Numbered from the stretch's first letter, positions 1 through 6,285 are shown. The stretch is 6,285 bases of DNA from Xanthobacteraceae bacterium (GCA_030043175.1 JASHYD010000975.1:1-6285), one strand, 5' to 3'. Numbers and translations are program-made. The notes: generated by a model from the letters alone, not told the origin.

Positions 1-923
1 GCGTAGCCGTTCTTGATGAACCAGTCCTGCATGTCGAGCATGCTGGCGATATTGATGCGGCCGTTCGGACTGCGTGCCGGCCACGGGTATTTGTAGAGCA
101 GTTCCGGGCGCCGCTCGGAGCCATGACGGATCAACGCCGCGATAATCGGCTCCTTAACCGGTGCGCCATGGTACCCGTCGCAGTAGTCGCGCACGCCGCG
201 CAGGTAGGCCGTGTAGTAGTTGCGCAGCAATGTGGTGTTTTTCTTCGCCCAATCGGAATTGACCATCACCACGGCGATCGTCATCGGGCTCGGCTTGACG
301 AGCAGATCCGGGTCGGCAAAGCCGACCGCAAGGCCCTGTTCGAGGAATTCCGACACGAACGGCGGGATCACGATGCCGGCGTCGATCGCCTTATTGGCGA
401 AGGCAACCGGCATCTGAGTGAATGGAAAAATCTTCACGTCGACATCGGAAATGGCGAGGCCTGCGGTCTCCAGCATCTTGCCGACTTCATAAGTCGACAC
501 CGAGCCGGCGCCGTTGCTGCCGATCACCTTGCCTTTGAGCTGCGCGAGGCTCGTGATCTTGTCCCTGAGATCGGGCCGCAGCATGAGGTTGTGGCCGATC
601 GGCGTCGACACCCGGTCGGCAATGATGATGATGGGAAGGCCCTTCTCGATCGCGTTGAAATACCCGGCCGAAACGCCGCCGGCGATGACCTGCAGACGAT
701 TGGTGGCGAGCAGCACCATGGTATTTGCCGAGGTGTCGATATCGTCGATCTCGACCTTGATGCCGACTTCGCGGAAATAGCCCCTCTCGATCGCGATCAG
801 TTCGGCCCCGTTTGAGACCGAGCGGGCTATCCCGATATGGACGGTTTCCTCCGCGGCCGCCGACGCGAAGAGACAAGGGGCGAGGACGAACGCGAACGCC
901 AGCCGGATTGAGCGCAAAACCAT
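1..923 (-). CDS. ABC transporter substrate-binding protein, NMT1/SsuA-like (3' end beyond window)
   Basis: Periplasmic solute-binding component of an ABC importer of the NMT1/THI5-like (SsuA/TauA) class. The reading frame is open from the start to the window edge (307 codons, no stop), so the C-terminus is missing. Residues 1-24 form a signal peptide (basic start MVLRSIR, hydrophobic core, ASAAA before EETVHIG). Family-like stretches follow in the usual order: VHIGIARS near 28-35, IERGYFREVGI at 45-55 (the typical 'gyFkeeGl' element), a TNRLQVIAGGVSAG segment at 74-87, LKGKVIGSNGAGS at 129-141 and FANKAIDAGIV at 175-185. The start is fixed by a strong GGAGG ribosome-binding site (931-935, minus strand) 7 bases upstream of ATG. 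It lies 211 bases downstream of the UbiD-family gene on the same strand, so shared transcription and substrate are likely. The ligand cannot be read from the sequence; such proteins bind sulfonates, pyrimidines, aromatic acids and others. No permease or ATPase is in view. Confidence 0.87.
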   Translation of the reverse strand, partial: MVLRSIRLAFAFVLAPCLFASAAAEETVHIGIARSVSNGAELIAIERGYFREVGIKVEIDDIDTSANTMVLLATNRLQVIAGGVSAGYFNAIEKGLPIIIIADRVSTPIGHNLMLRPDLRDKITSLAQLKGKVIGSNGAGSVSTYEVGKMLETAGLAISDVDVKIFPFTQMPVAFANKAIDAGIVIPPFVSEFLEQGLAVGFADPDLLVKPSPMTIAVVMVNSDWAKKNTTLLRNYYTAYLRGVRDYCDGYHGAPVKEPIIAALIRHGSERRPELLYKYPWPARSPNGRINIASMLDMQDWFIKNGY

Positions 924-1134
924 TCTGTTTCCTCCGGTCTTCAGCCACCGCCAGCGCTAGGGTCGGCAAAGGCCGCCGGTTCCCTGCCTTGGCGGGCCCG
1001 ATGACAAGCACCGCGGCCCCGGCGCCCCCTGCCTATCCTTGCTTTGCGGGGGAGGATCGCCACGGGGCGGGCACGGCCGGCAAGAGCGCGCCTTTGCCAC
1101 CCCTCGCCAATATTTCGGCACACCGGGCAGAGGT

Positions 1135-2709
1135 TCACGCACGAGGGGTCGGCCTCACAAAGTAGCGCCCGTCCTGGTCGCGATCCAATGCAAGGGTCGT
1201 TCGCAGGACTTCGAGCTCGCGGACAATCTCGCGGCCGTCGCGGCTTCCGACCGCGGTCATGAGCTCTTCGAAATATTTCGGTCCGTCATTGAGCGCAGCC
1301 TCGATCGAGGCGAAGCGCGCGCCCGCAAAGCGCGGCGGTCCGGGCACGCGGGTTTCCAGGCGGCCGGCGGTGCCGAACGGCCAGGTGAGGTCGAAGCCCG
1401 CTTTGGCGCCGACGCGACCGCTCGTGATAGACGGATCGAGCGGCAAGGTGCGCATGCCGGACAGCACGATAAGATCGCGGTCGGGCTGGAACCGGGTCGC
1501 CATTGCCCAGTCGATCTGCTCGTCCGACGTGATGTCGATATCGGGATCAACCACGAACACGTTCTTGACGTTGACGAGCGCGCTCATGCAGGCCGCGATC
1601 GCGTTGCGCGCCTCGCCGGGCACCCGCTGGCGCAGTGCCACCCGAACGTTGAAGTTTCCGCCGCTCGATGCGGTCGCGTAGACTGCGACTGGCTCGCGTA
1701 CAGCGATCTCGAGAGCCTTCCAGATCACCACTTCGGTGCGCACAGCAGTGAGCACTGCCGTGTCCGTGCGGCTCATACCGCTCCCTCCGATTGTCGCGGT
1801 CTGGAACAAGGCGTCGCGACGCCGCGTAATGGCGGTGAGGTGGAAGACCGGGTTGCGCTTGACTGCGCCATAGTAGCCGAGGAACTCGCCATAAGGGCCT
1901 TCGGCCTCGACGTGACCGCGCGCATCGAAATAACCTTCCAGCACCATCTCGGCGTCGGCCGGGACGCGGATGTCGTTGGTAACGCTTTTGACGACGGGCA
2001 GCGGACCGTCGCGCAGTGATGCTACGATTCCGAGTTCATCGACCGGCATGCGCATCACGGCGGCGATGTGATCGGCGGGGTGGGCCCCGACCACGAAACT
2101 CACCGGCAGCGGTTCGCCGGCAGCAGCGCTTGTCTCGTAGAGCGCGCGCAGATCGCTTGGCGATACCAGGTCGACGCCGGCCTCGCGGCGCCCGCGCAAC
2201 ATCAGCCGACGGATGCCCACATTCGTCCAGCCGGTCCGGGAATCGATTGCGTAATCGATCGAGGCGGAGATGTAGGGAGCACCGTCAAGGCCGTGCTGGA
2301 GGTGCACCGGCAGCGCCGTAAGGTCCGCCGCCGCGCCAGCGAGCACCACCTGCTGGACGGGCGCTTGCGTCCGGCCGACCTCCACGATCTGTGGCAGGCC
2401 GGCAAGCCGCCGCCTGATTTCCGCCGCGAGACGCTCCGGTGCAACCCCGAACGCGCGGGCGATACGGGACCGGCTCGACATGACATTGGCGACGAGTTCC
2501 TGCCGCTCGGGCCCGGCGGCGAGAAAATGCACGGCGCGCGGGTTCCCATCGACAACCTTGGCAATATCGGCAAGCTCGACCGGCGCCTCGTGCCGCTCCA
2601 ACTCATCGGTGCCGGCAAGACTTTCGATGAAGCGGCGTAGGCGGAAGCGATCGAGATCATGGGGTGCATCTTGCGCGCCGTGCGGCGGCGGCTTCTCGAT
2701 CACATTCAT
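1135..2709 (-). CDS. UbiD family decarboxylase (prenylated-FMN dependent)
   Basis: Cytoplasmic (de)carboxylase of the UbiD/Fdc1 family, 524 residues, close to the usual 450-520, and apparently complete. Relative to Aspergillus niger Fdc1, the catalytic Glu-Arg-Glu set is present: R168 in TNVGIRR, and E270 and E275 in the signature EGPYGE. N163 and E225 (VDELGIVASL) match two of the three residues that hold the metal and the prFMN phosphate. The third, His191 in Fdc1, is Asp186 here (SPSDLRALY). Later family segments are seen: GGSGMSRTD at 308-316, a VFVVDPDIDI strand at 384-393 and WAMATRFQPD at 401-410. Like all UbiD enzymes it should need prFMN made by a UbiX; no ubiX is in the window. The ATG follows a weak AAGG-type ribosome-binding site. 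The true substrate is unknown. It is probably not the ubiquinone-pathway UbiD, because it sits beside an ABC substrate-binding protein, and it is therefore more likely catabolic. No symbol is assigned. Confidence 0.93.
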   Translation of the reverse strand: MNVIEKPPPHGAQDAPHDLDRFRLRRFIESLAGTDELERHEAPVELADIAKVVDGNPRAVHFLAAGPERQELVANVMSSRSRIARAFGVAPERLAAEIRRRLAGLPQIVEVGRTQAPVQQVVLAGAAADLTALPVHLQHGLDGAPYISASIDYAIDSRTGWTNVGIRRLMLRGRREAGVDLVSPSDLRALYETSAAAGEPLPVSFVVGAHPADHIAAVMRMPVDELGIVASLRDGPLPVVKSVTNDIRVPADAEMVLEGYFDARGHVEAEGPYGEFLGYYGAVKRNPVFHLTAITRRRDALFQTATIGGSGMSRTDTAVLTAVRTEVVIWKALEIAVREPVAVYATASSGGNFNVRVALRQRVPGEARNAIAACMSALVNVKNVFVVDPDIDITSDEQIDWAMATRFQPDRDLIVLSGMRTLPLDPSITSGRVGAKAGFDLTWPFGTAGRLETRVPGPPRFAGARFASIEAALNDGPKYFEELMTAVGSRDGREIVRELEVLRTTLALDRDQDGRYFVRPTPRA

Positions 2710-2758
2710 GTCTGGACCTTGGATTGCTTATGTCGCGTGACTTTACTGCAATCGGCTG

Positions 2759-2768
2759 TTTGCGCAAA
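2759..2768. promoter_or_regulatory. 10-base palindrome upstream of the UbiD-family gene
   Basis: TTTGCGCAAA is a perfect palindrome 50-59 bases upstream of the minus-strand decarboxylase start. Read on the minus strand it overlaps a possible -35 element (TTGCGC), which is followed after 16 bases by TAAAGT as a weak -10. A regulator overlapping the promoter would fit, but a 10-base palindrome can occur by chance. Confidence 0.2.
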
Positions 2769-2778
2769 TGCTGCGTGT

Positions 2779-2799
2779 GGATTGGGCCAACGCTAATCC
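2779..2799. promoter_or_regulatory. Candidate LysR-type (T-N11-A) operator
   Basis: An inverted repeat with arms GGATT and AATCC separated by exactly 11 bases lies 70-90 bases upstream of the UbiD-family start. T-N11-A within a dyad is the classic LysR-type regulator recognition box, usually centred near -65, and such regulators often control catabolic operons. No LysR gene is present in the window, so the assignment rests on geometry and position only. Confidence 0.35.
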
Positions 2800-2847
2800 G
2801 CCCCGCCCCGAACCCATCTAGGTTTGACGCTCGCCGCGATCGTCCGG

Positions 2848-3184
2848 TCAGCGGGAGGGTTGAGTGGGCGAATCCGTCACCCGGCACCGCGGGATCGTGG
2901 CGCCCTCCGCCACCTCCTTGGCCAGCTCGGCCGTCGAGATGATGGTGCCGGCCGCACCTTCTTGACCGATATCTGTAGGTCGCGGACGAGTGCGGGCGCG
3001 GACGGAAGCACCATCGCTTGCCGGCCGCCGATGAGAGCCAGCAAAAGTTCGGGTGCTCAGCATCCACCATTGCGGACACGATCAGAGCCCCGGCGTACCC
3101 CGTGATGGAGCCATCGAGCCAGCCTTCGCTAAACTCCGGGAAGGCAATGGTGCCGCGCTTGAGTTTGTCCCGCAATCGTAACTG
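2848..3184 (-). pseudogene. Broken coding sequence of unknown family, two frame breaks
   Basis: Three minus-strand frames in succession look coding, with high GC at third positions and sensible protein. The first (to about 3050) contains RDKLKRGTIAFPEF and ALIVSAMVDAEHP. The second (about 3050-2960) contains ELLLALIGGRQAMVLP and ALVRDLQISVKKV. The third (about 2960-2848) contains GTIISTAELAKEVAEGAT and ends at TGA. Each junction is repaired by adding one base: CCC to CCCC near 3050 gives ...AEHPELL..., and GG to GGG near 2960 gives ...KKVRAGTI.... The joined product would be roughly 110 residues. The N-terminal end is unclear; a TTG at 3220 extends the first frame but that extension looks less coding. 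It sits 139 bases upstream of the UbiD-family gene on the same strand and could once have been in its operon. I do not recognise the family. Confidence 0.42.
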
Positions 3185-3220
3185 GTTTCTGTTGCAGCCC
3201 GCCCTCGGGCGGACCGCCAA

Positions 3221-3588
3221 TCGTCGCCAATCCAGTCATTGGTGGGGAGCCTCGCATAGTGGTTTAATGCTTGGCGCTGGTGTGGTCGCACGGGTGATGT
3301 GGCGCATCGCCTATAGCGGTGCCGCGCTGATCACGGCCAATATCATCACGCTGCGCGATCCTGCGCCCACCGGCCTCCATTTCGCCCCTGGCGGCGCCTC
3401 GCTTGCCCGATCGGCAATCTAACCCTGGGGGCGGCCGAATGTGCCCGCTGGGCCCCTGAGGGGGCTCGGGTGGTAGCGGCGCTAAGGGGGGTCACAACCA
3501 GGACTGGGTCAATCGACCAACCCTGCCGCGCCCGTGGCCGGCGACACCGCCCGCCCGATGGCCTTCGATGCCGCCACGGATGCTTTAG
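3221..3588. other. Stretch without a recognisable gene
   Basis: No convincing gene here. A 51-residue plus-strand open frame at 3267-3422 (start MLGAGVVARVMWRIAYSGAA) has a mildly hydrophobic N-terminal half but no ribosome-binding site. A second plus-strand open stretch of about 38 codons ends at a TAA just after 3600 and has coding-like third positions but no clear start. Both may be remnants. No tRNA, transposase or long repeat was seen. Confidence 0.4.
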
Positions 3589-3833
3589 ATGGCGCTGGTG
3601 CACTCCAATAACTCTTCCCGCAGGGGTTTGGCCGATCGGCAGGAGGAGTTTTTCCGCCTCCAGATTGCAGAGTCCGAAAATTACAGGCTGACGAGATTAC
3701 CAAATTGGAATCTGAGCATGAGCAATACTTTGGAAAAAAGGAAAAGCAGGCATGGCCGTTAATTCAGACCATGAAATCTGAACTCGCTGGAGCAGGTGAA
3801 AATGCCACCCGAGCCAGGGAAATGCTGACCTGA
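3589..3833 (+). pseudogene. Frameshifted small coiled-coil-like protein, unknown family
   Basis: An ATG at 3589 opens a frame encoding GLADRQEEFFRLQIAESENY, which then turns into low-quality sequence and stops at 3762. From about 3687 the next frame carries ADEITKLESEHEQYFGKK and then MKSELAGAGENATRAREM, ending in TGA at 3831-3833. Restoring one G (AGG to AGGG near 3685) joins them into one charged, probably helical or coiled-coil protein of about 81 residues. Base composition is visibly more AT-rich here (3640-3820) than in the flanking genes, which would fit foreign or accessory origin. Homology is not recognised. It could also be a C-terminal fragment of a longer lost gene. Confidence 0.38.
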
Positions 3834-4122
3834 GAAACGCCGGTTTGATCGTGCTGTTACCCCGCGCGATGCCACGCACCAGGACGAGCGCGTCAACCAT
3901 GCCCCCGGAGCGCCTAAATCTACTCGCCGAGGCTTTTGCGCCGCCGCGGCGGGGGAAATTTGAATCAACCCGAAAGAGGATCTCGTCTCATGAAAAATTG
4001 GCCCATGAATTGAAGTGATTAGGCCGAAGAGTCGGGCGGCGGGCCAAGGGCCTCCTTTTCGGGACTGCACGTCGAGGCCTCATGCGTGAATTTTTGCCTC
4101 AAGACGCGGGGCCGGAACATTG
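3834..4122. other. Probable upstream region of the copper operon; one small uncertain ORF
   Basis: A 49-residue plus-strand frame at 3869-4018 (MPRTRTSAST..., then PPERLNLLAEAFAPPRRGKF) has no strong ribosome-binding site and no recognisable family; it may be another remnant. The last 100 bases before the DUF2946 gene must hold at least part of its control region if that gene starts the operon. They contain the 8-base palindrome GAGGCCTC (4074-4081), but no convincing -35/-10 pair and no CueR- or CsoR-like site that I can defend. Confidence 0.35.
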
Positions 4123-4524
4123 ATGATGGTGGGGCGGTTGCATGAGTTGACGCGCGTGGGCCGGCAGTTTGCCGCCGTTGTGCTGACCTTTGCCCTTCTG
4201 TTGCAAGGCGTGGCGTTAGCGGCTGCGACGGGTCGCCTTGCGGCAAATGCCGCCCCCGATGCAGGCTCGGCGGCCTTCGAACTGTGCCGGCACAGCGGCT
4301 CCGTCGACGACAACTCCTTCGCGCCCGGTGGCGCTCCTGAAAGCTCCGACAGTCACTGCATATTCTGCATCGCGGGGGTCAGTTACGCGCTCGAAGCGCC
4401 ACTCCCGAGCGTGGCATTCCACATCACAATCACGATTGCGCCGTGGATTTTCACGGTGTGGCTATTGCCGGCGCTCACAGTTGACGCCAGTGCACGACCT
4501 CGCGGCCCGCCGTCCGCGGCATAA
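4123..4524 (+). CDS. DUF2946 family protein, putative copper-associated small exported/membrane protein
   Basis: Small protein (133 residues from the ATG at 4123) with the DUF2946 layout. A hydrophobic N-terminal segment (FAAVVLTFALLLQGVALAAA, about residues 17-36) acts as a signal or anchor. A single Cys follows in ELCRHSG (C55), then the family's metal-ligand-like HC-x2-C motif (H78, C79, C82 in SDSHCIFCIAG), a second hydrophobic stretch (about 99-119) and the typical C-terminal RGPP. These proteins recur beside copper-resistance genes, and here the downstream genes are copC and copD, so a periplasmic or membrane copper role is inferred; no biochemical function is established. Start choice is uncertain: a TTG at 4120 and ATGs at 4123 and 4126 are all in frame, and no strong ribosome-binding site separates them. 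It is probably the first gene of the copper operon. Confidence 0.8.
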   Translation: MMVGRLHELTRVGRQFAAVVLTFALLLQGVALAAATGRLAANAAPDAGSAAFELCRHSGSVDDNSFAPGGAPESSDSHCIFCIAGVSYALEAPLPSVAFHITITIAPWIFTVWLLPALTVDASARPRGPPSAA

Positions 4525-4779
4525 CGCCTTGCGGCCGTAAGCTACCGATTTCCGATTCCATCAAGTCACCTCCAGCAACCGCGCGCCGCGTCATCAATGG
4601 CAGCGGTCGCGGTTGCATGGACCGCATGCTCGGGCACGTATCAGGAACGAAATATCATGTCTCGTCGCATCACTATTGGGCGATCGTCGCCGCTTCACAA
4701 CAAGCCTCCTCGACATGCTCGTGCGGCCTTGTTGGCCGCTCGCACCGCATTCGCGTTCCAATGACTGCGGGGAATGCCG
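4525..4779 (+). other. Intergenic gap in the copper operon, possible 35-residue ORF
   Basis: A 255-base gap, unusually long inside an operon. A short frame at 4657-4764 encodes 35 residues (MSRRITIGRS..., Arg- and Ala-rich) and ends 15 bases before the next start. An AGGA lies 10 bases upstream of its ATG. It could be a leader peptide or chance. The gap might also hold a second promoter. No clear terminator (GC hairpin plus T-run) was seen. Confidence 0.25.
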
Positions 4780-5735
4780 ATGTCTCGGCCGTATGTGTGC
4801 TCGTTGGCGCTTGCACCGTTGATTGCGCTGGTGTCGATTTCCAGCGTTTTTGCCCACTGCTTCGTCGGCGCTCGGTTTCTTCCCGCCACTTTGGCAACGG
4901 ACGATCCATGCGTCGCGGACGAACTATCGTTGCCTACCGTGACTTGGTCTAGGACGGGAGACGTGCCACCCGCAACGGAATGGGACGTTTCAGCAGAGGT
5001 TTCAAAGCGCATCACTGAAACGTTCGGGGTTTCGATCGGCGAAACCTGGACCCAAATCCGTCAGCCAGGCAATCCGAAGCTTGCGGGATTTCAAGACCTT
5101 GAAACCACGTTCCAGTATCAGTTGCTAAAAGATGCGCCACATGAACTCGCCCTGTTGGCGGGACTTATTGTCGATTGGGCGGCTCCGGGGCGACCAATTC
5201 GGGATTGGGGACGCCCTACAGTCTGGTCACACCAACATTCTATTTTGGCAAAGGGTTCGGCGATTTGCCTGACACGATGTCATGGCTCCGCCCATTCGCG
5301 GTGACCGGTCAGGTTGGATACCAAATTCCCACCGACTCGTTCGATTTCAACCTGGGCGTCTCCATTCCCCAGGTGCTGGTCTATGGGGATTCGATTCAAT
5401 TCAGCATGCCGTACCTGAAATCGGAAGTTATCGATCTTCAACTGCCTGAGTTCTTCAATCACCTGATACCCGTCGTCGAGGCGCAATTTGCGACCCCCGT
5501 CGCCAACAATTTCGGCAATCCGTTCATCACAACGGGCACGATCAACCCGGGAGTGATCTGGGTTGGAAGTTATTTTCAGGTCGGGGTGGAAGCCGTGATC
5601 CCGATGAATCGGGACAGCGGCAGCGGGGTCGGCGTTCTCGCGCAATTGCACCTTTATCTCGACGACATGTTCCCAACAACGATCGGCCAACCGCTGTTTG
5701 GCGGTTCGACGCCTCCACGCAAACCAACATTTTGA
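4780..5735 (+). pseudogene. Frameshifted conserved exported protein of the copper operon (beta-barrel-like)
   Basis: Two overlapping frames together make one protein of about 318 residues. The first part (to about 5178) has a signal peptide, residues 1-25 ending SSVFA, then HCFVGARFLPATLATDDPC and an amphipathic, strand-rich region ending GLIVDW at residue 133. The second part resumes GGSGATNSGLGTPYS, then YFGKGFGDLPD, LRPFAVTGQVGYQIP, many short alternating strands, and ends at TGA 5733-5735. Restoring one G in the GGG at 5176-5178 joins VDW to GGSG exactly. The strand pattern and signal peptide suggest an outer-membrane or periplasmic beta-rich protein; the family is one I associate with copC/copD operons, without a known function. 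The ATG at 4780 is preferred over that at 4774 because GGGGA (4769-4773) is then 6 bases away. It may be a true pseudogene or an intact gene with a sequence error. Confidence 0.78.
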
Positions 5736-5744
5736 GGCCACATC

Positions 5745-6098
5745 ATGCGAACATTTCGTGCTGGATTATCGGCCCTGCTCATCGTGAGCGCAGGGGTCAG
5801 CGCCGAAGCCCATGCCTTCCTGGATCATGCTGAGCCGCGAGTCGGGAGCAGCGTTGCGTCTGCGCCCCGGGAGCTTTCGCTGTGGTTCACCCAGAACCTG
5901 GAAGCGGCGTTCAGCTCGATCGCCGTAAGCGACAGCACCGGCGCCCGCGTCGATCAGGGAAAGCCTCAAATCGCCGGAAACGTCATGCACGTGCCCCTGA
6001 AATCGTTGCCCGCAGGAATCTACCGTGTGCGCTGGCAAGTGCTGTCCGTCGATACGCATACGACGCAGGGCAGTTTCACTTTTCAGGTCGGGAAGTGA
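5745..6098 (+). CDS. copC: Copper resistance protein CopC (periplasmic Cu(II)-binding)
   Basis: CopC-domain copper carrier, 117 residues, typical length for a free-standing CopC. The signal peptide ends A-E-A (residues 20-22), so the mature protein should begin at H23 (HAFLDHAEP), the amino-terminal His that forms the Cu(II) brace in CopC proteins. The other conserved Cu(II) ligands are D103 and H105 in SVDTHTTQGSF. The family core is clear: HAEPRVGSSV at 28-37, LSLWFTQNLE at 45-54, YRVRWQVLSVDTH at 93-105 and GSFTFQV at 109-115. The Met-rich Cu(I) loop of PcoC-type proteins is absent, so it should bind Cu(II) only. It follows the frameshifted gene by 9 bases; that gene's TGA (5733-5735) overlaps the copC ribosome-binding site GAGG (5734-5737), 7 bases before ATG, which suggests translational coupling. 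copD follows after 42 bases. Confidence 0.94.
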   Translation: MRTFRAGLSALLIVSAGVSAEAHAFLDHAEPRVGSSVASAPRELSLWFTQNLEAAFSSIAVSDSTGARVDQGKPQIAGNVMHVPLKSLPAGIYRVRWQVLSVDTHTTQGSFTFQVGK

Positions 6099-6140
6099 TG
6101 TTTTCTGCGGGCTGTGCTGGGAGGCAAACGGGAGGGTCGT

Positions 6141-6285
6141 TTGACTGATCCGCTTATTGTTGCGCGGACAATTCATTTCGCGTGCGCAATCGTGATCGTG
6201 GGCATTGGTATATTCGAAACCTTGGTCGCGGGGCCGGCGCTGGAATGCGCCACGCCGGCAGCTGTTATTGCAACCGCGTTCCGAG
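6141..6285 (+). CDS. copD: CopD family copper resistance protein, N-terminal part (runs off window)
   Basis: Start of an inner-membrane CopD, the usual partner of CopC in copper uptake or tolerance. The visible 48 codons read MTDPLIVARTIHFACAIVIV and then a hydrophobic GIGIFETLVAG segment, matching the typical CopD opening (short polar start, R9 and H12 at the head of the first membrane helix). The start is TTG at 6141, supported by a strong GGGAGGG ribosome-binding site (6130-6136) 4-5 bases upstream and by the usual N-terminus. An in-frame GTG at 6114 is possible but would add a polar extension and leave the strong site unused. The rest, including most membrane helices, lies outside the window. 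Confidence 0.86.
   Translation, partial: MTDPLIVARTIHFACAIVIVGIGIFETLVAGPALECATPAAVIATAFR

Noticed and set aside
123..815. 230-residue plus-strand open frame
   Set aside because: It lies antisense to the substrate-binding protein, whose signal peptide, ribosome site and motifs are clear. Its Arg/His/Asp-rich translation is typical of antisense frames in GC-rich DNA.
487..1011. 174-residue minus-strand open frame overlapping the start of the substrate-binding protein
   Set aside because: It is an out-of-frame shadow, rich in Arg and Gly with His runs, and has no recognisable domain.
924..1134. Possible terminator or promoter hairpin between the two minus-strand genes
   Set aside because: Only imperfect GC-rich pairings, no T-run and no convincing promoter boxes, so not strong enough to list.
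1039..2019. 326-residue plus-strand open frame
   Set aside because: It is antisense to the UbiD-family gene, which carries the catalytic motifs; the long opposite frame is a codon-bias effect.
2068..2640. 190-residue plus-strand open frame
   Set aside because: It is a second antisense shadow of the UbiD-family gene with no domain features.
3018..3422. 134-residue plus-strand open frame
   Set aside because: Its first half is antisense to the broken minus-strand coding sequence. Only the last third is independent, and it has no ribosome site or known family.
3221..4122. Insertion sequence, integrase, tRNA or CRISPR array in the gene-poor block
   Set aside because: No terminal inverted repeats, transposase motifs, cloverleaf or regularly spaced repeats were found.
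4617..4952. 111-residue plus-strand open frame with many Cys residues
   Set aside because: It overlaps the signal-peptide region of the exported protein in another frame, and the Cys content comes from the GC-rich shadow frame.
5170..5185. Programmed ribosomal frameshifting as the explanation for the split gene
   Set aside because: There is no slippery heptamer and no convincing downstream stem or pseudoknot; a one-base deletion in a G run is simpler.

Overview
The window is GC-rich, and its coding stretches strongly prefer G or C at third codon positions. Long open frames run antisense to the real genes, as is usual in such DNA. Gene types and sequence style suggest an alphaproteobacterium of the Hyphomicrobiales (Bradyrhizobium/Rhodopseudomonas/Xanthobacteraceae-like). 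That placement is inferred from protein style, not from a marker gene.

Layout. (1) Positions 1-2709, minus strand: a prenylated-FMN-dependent decarboxylase of the UbiD family (1135-2709), followed downstream by an NMT1/SsuA-type periplasmic ABC-transporter substrate-binding protein that runs off the left edge (1-923). Together they look like an uptake-and-decarboxylation module for an unidentified organic, perhaps aromatic, carboxylic acid. A dyad with LysR-type T-N11-A geometry and a 10-base palindrome lie just upstream of the decarboxylase. (2) Positions 2848-4122: no intact, recognisable gene. A minus-strand frame broken at two places (2848-3184) and a plus-strand, coiled-coil-like frame broken once (3589-3833) look like decayed or mis-sequenced genes. 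(3) Positions 4123-6285, plus strand: a copper-handling operon made of a small DUF2946-type Cys/His protein, an exported beta-barrel-like protein split by one frameshift, CopC, and the start of CopD.

How the genes fit together. In the plus-strand operon CopC would bind Cu(II) in the periplasm and work with the inner-membrane protein CopD. The DUF2946 protein and the exported protein are probable accessory copper proteins of unknown mechanism. CopC is only 9 bases from the preceding gene, and that gene's stop codon overlaps the copC ribosome-binding site, so the two are probably translationally coupled.

Most notable: four frame breaks between 2848 and 5735 are each repaired by restoring a single base in a short G or C run. 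This is either gene decay or a systematic sequencing/assembly artefact, and raw reads can decide. No novel defence, CRISPR or mobile system was found.
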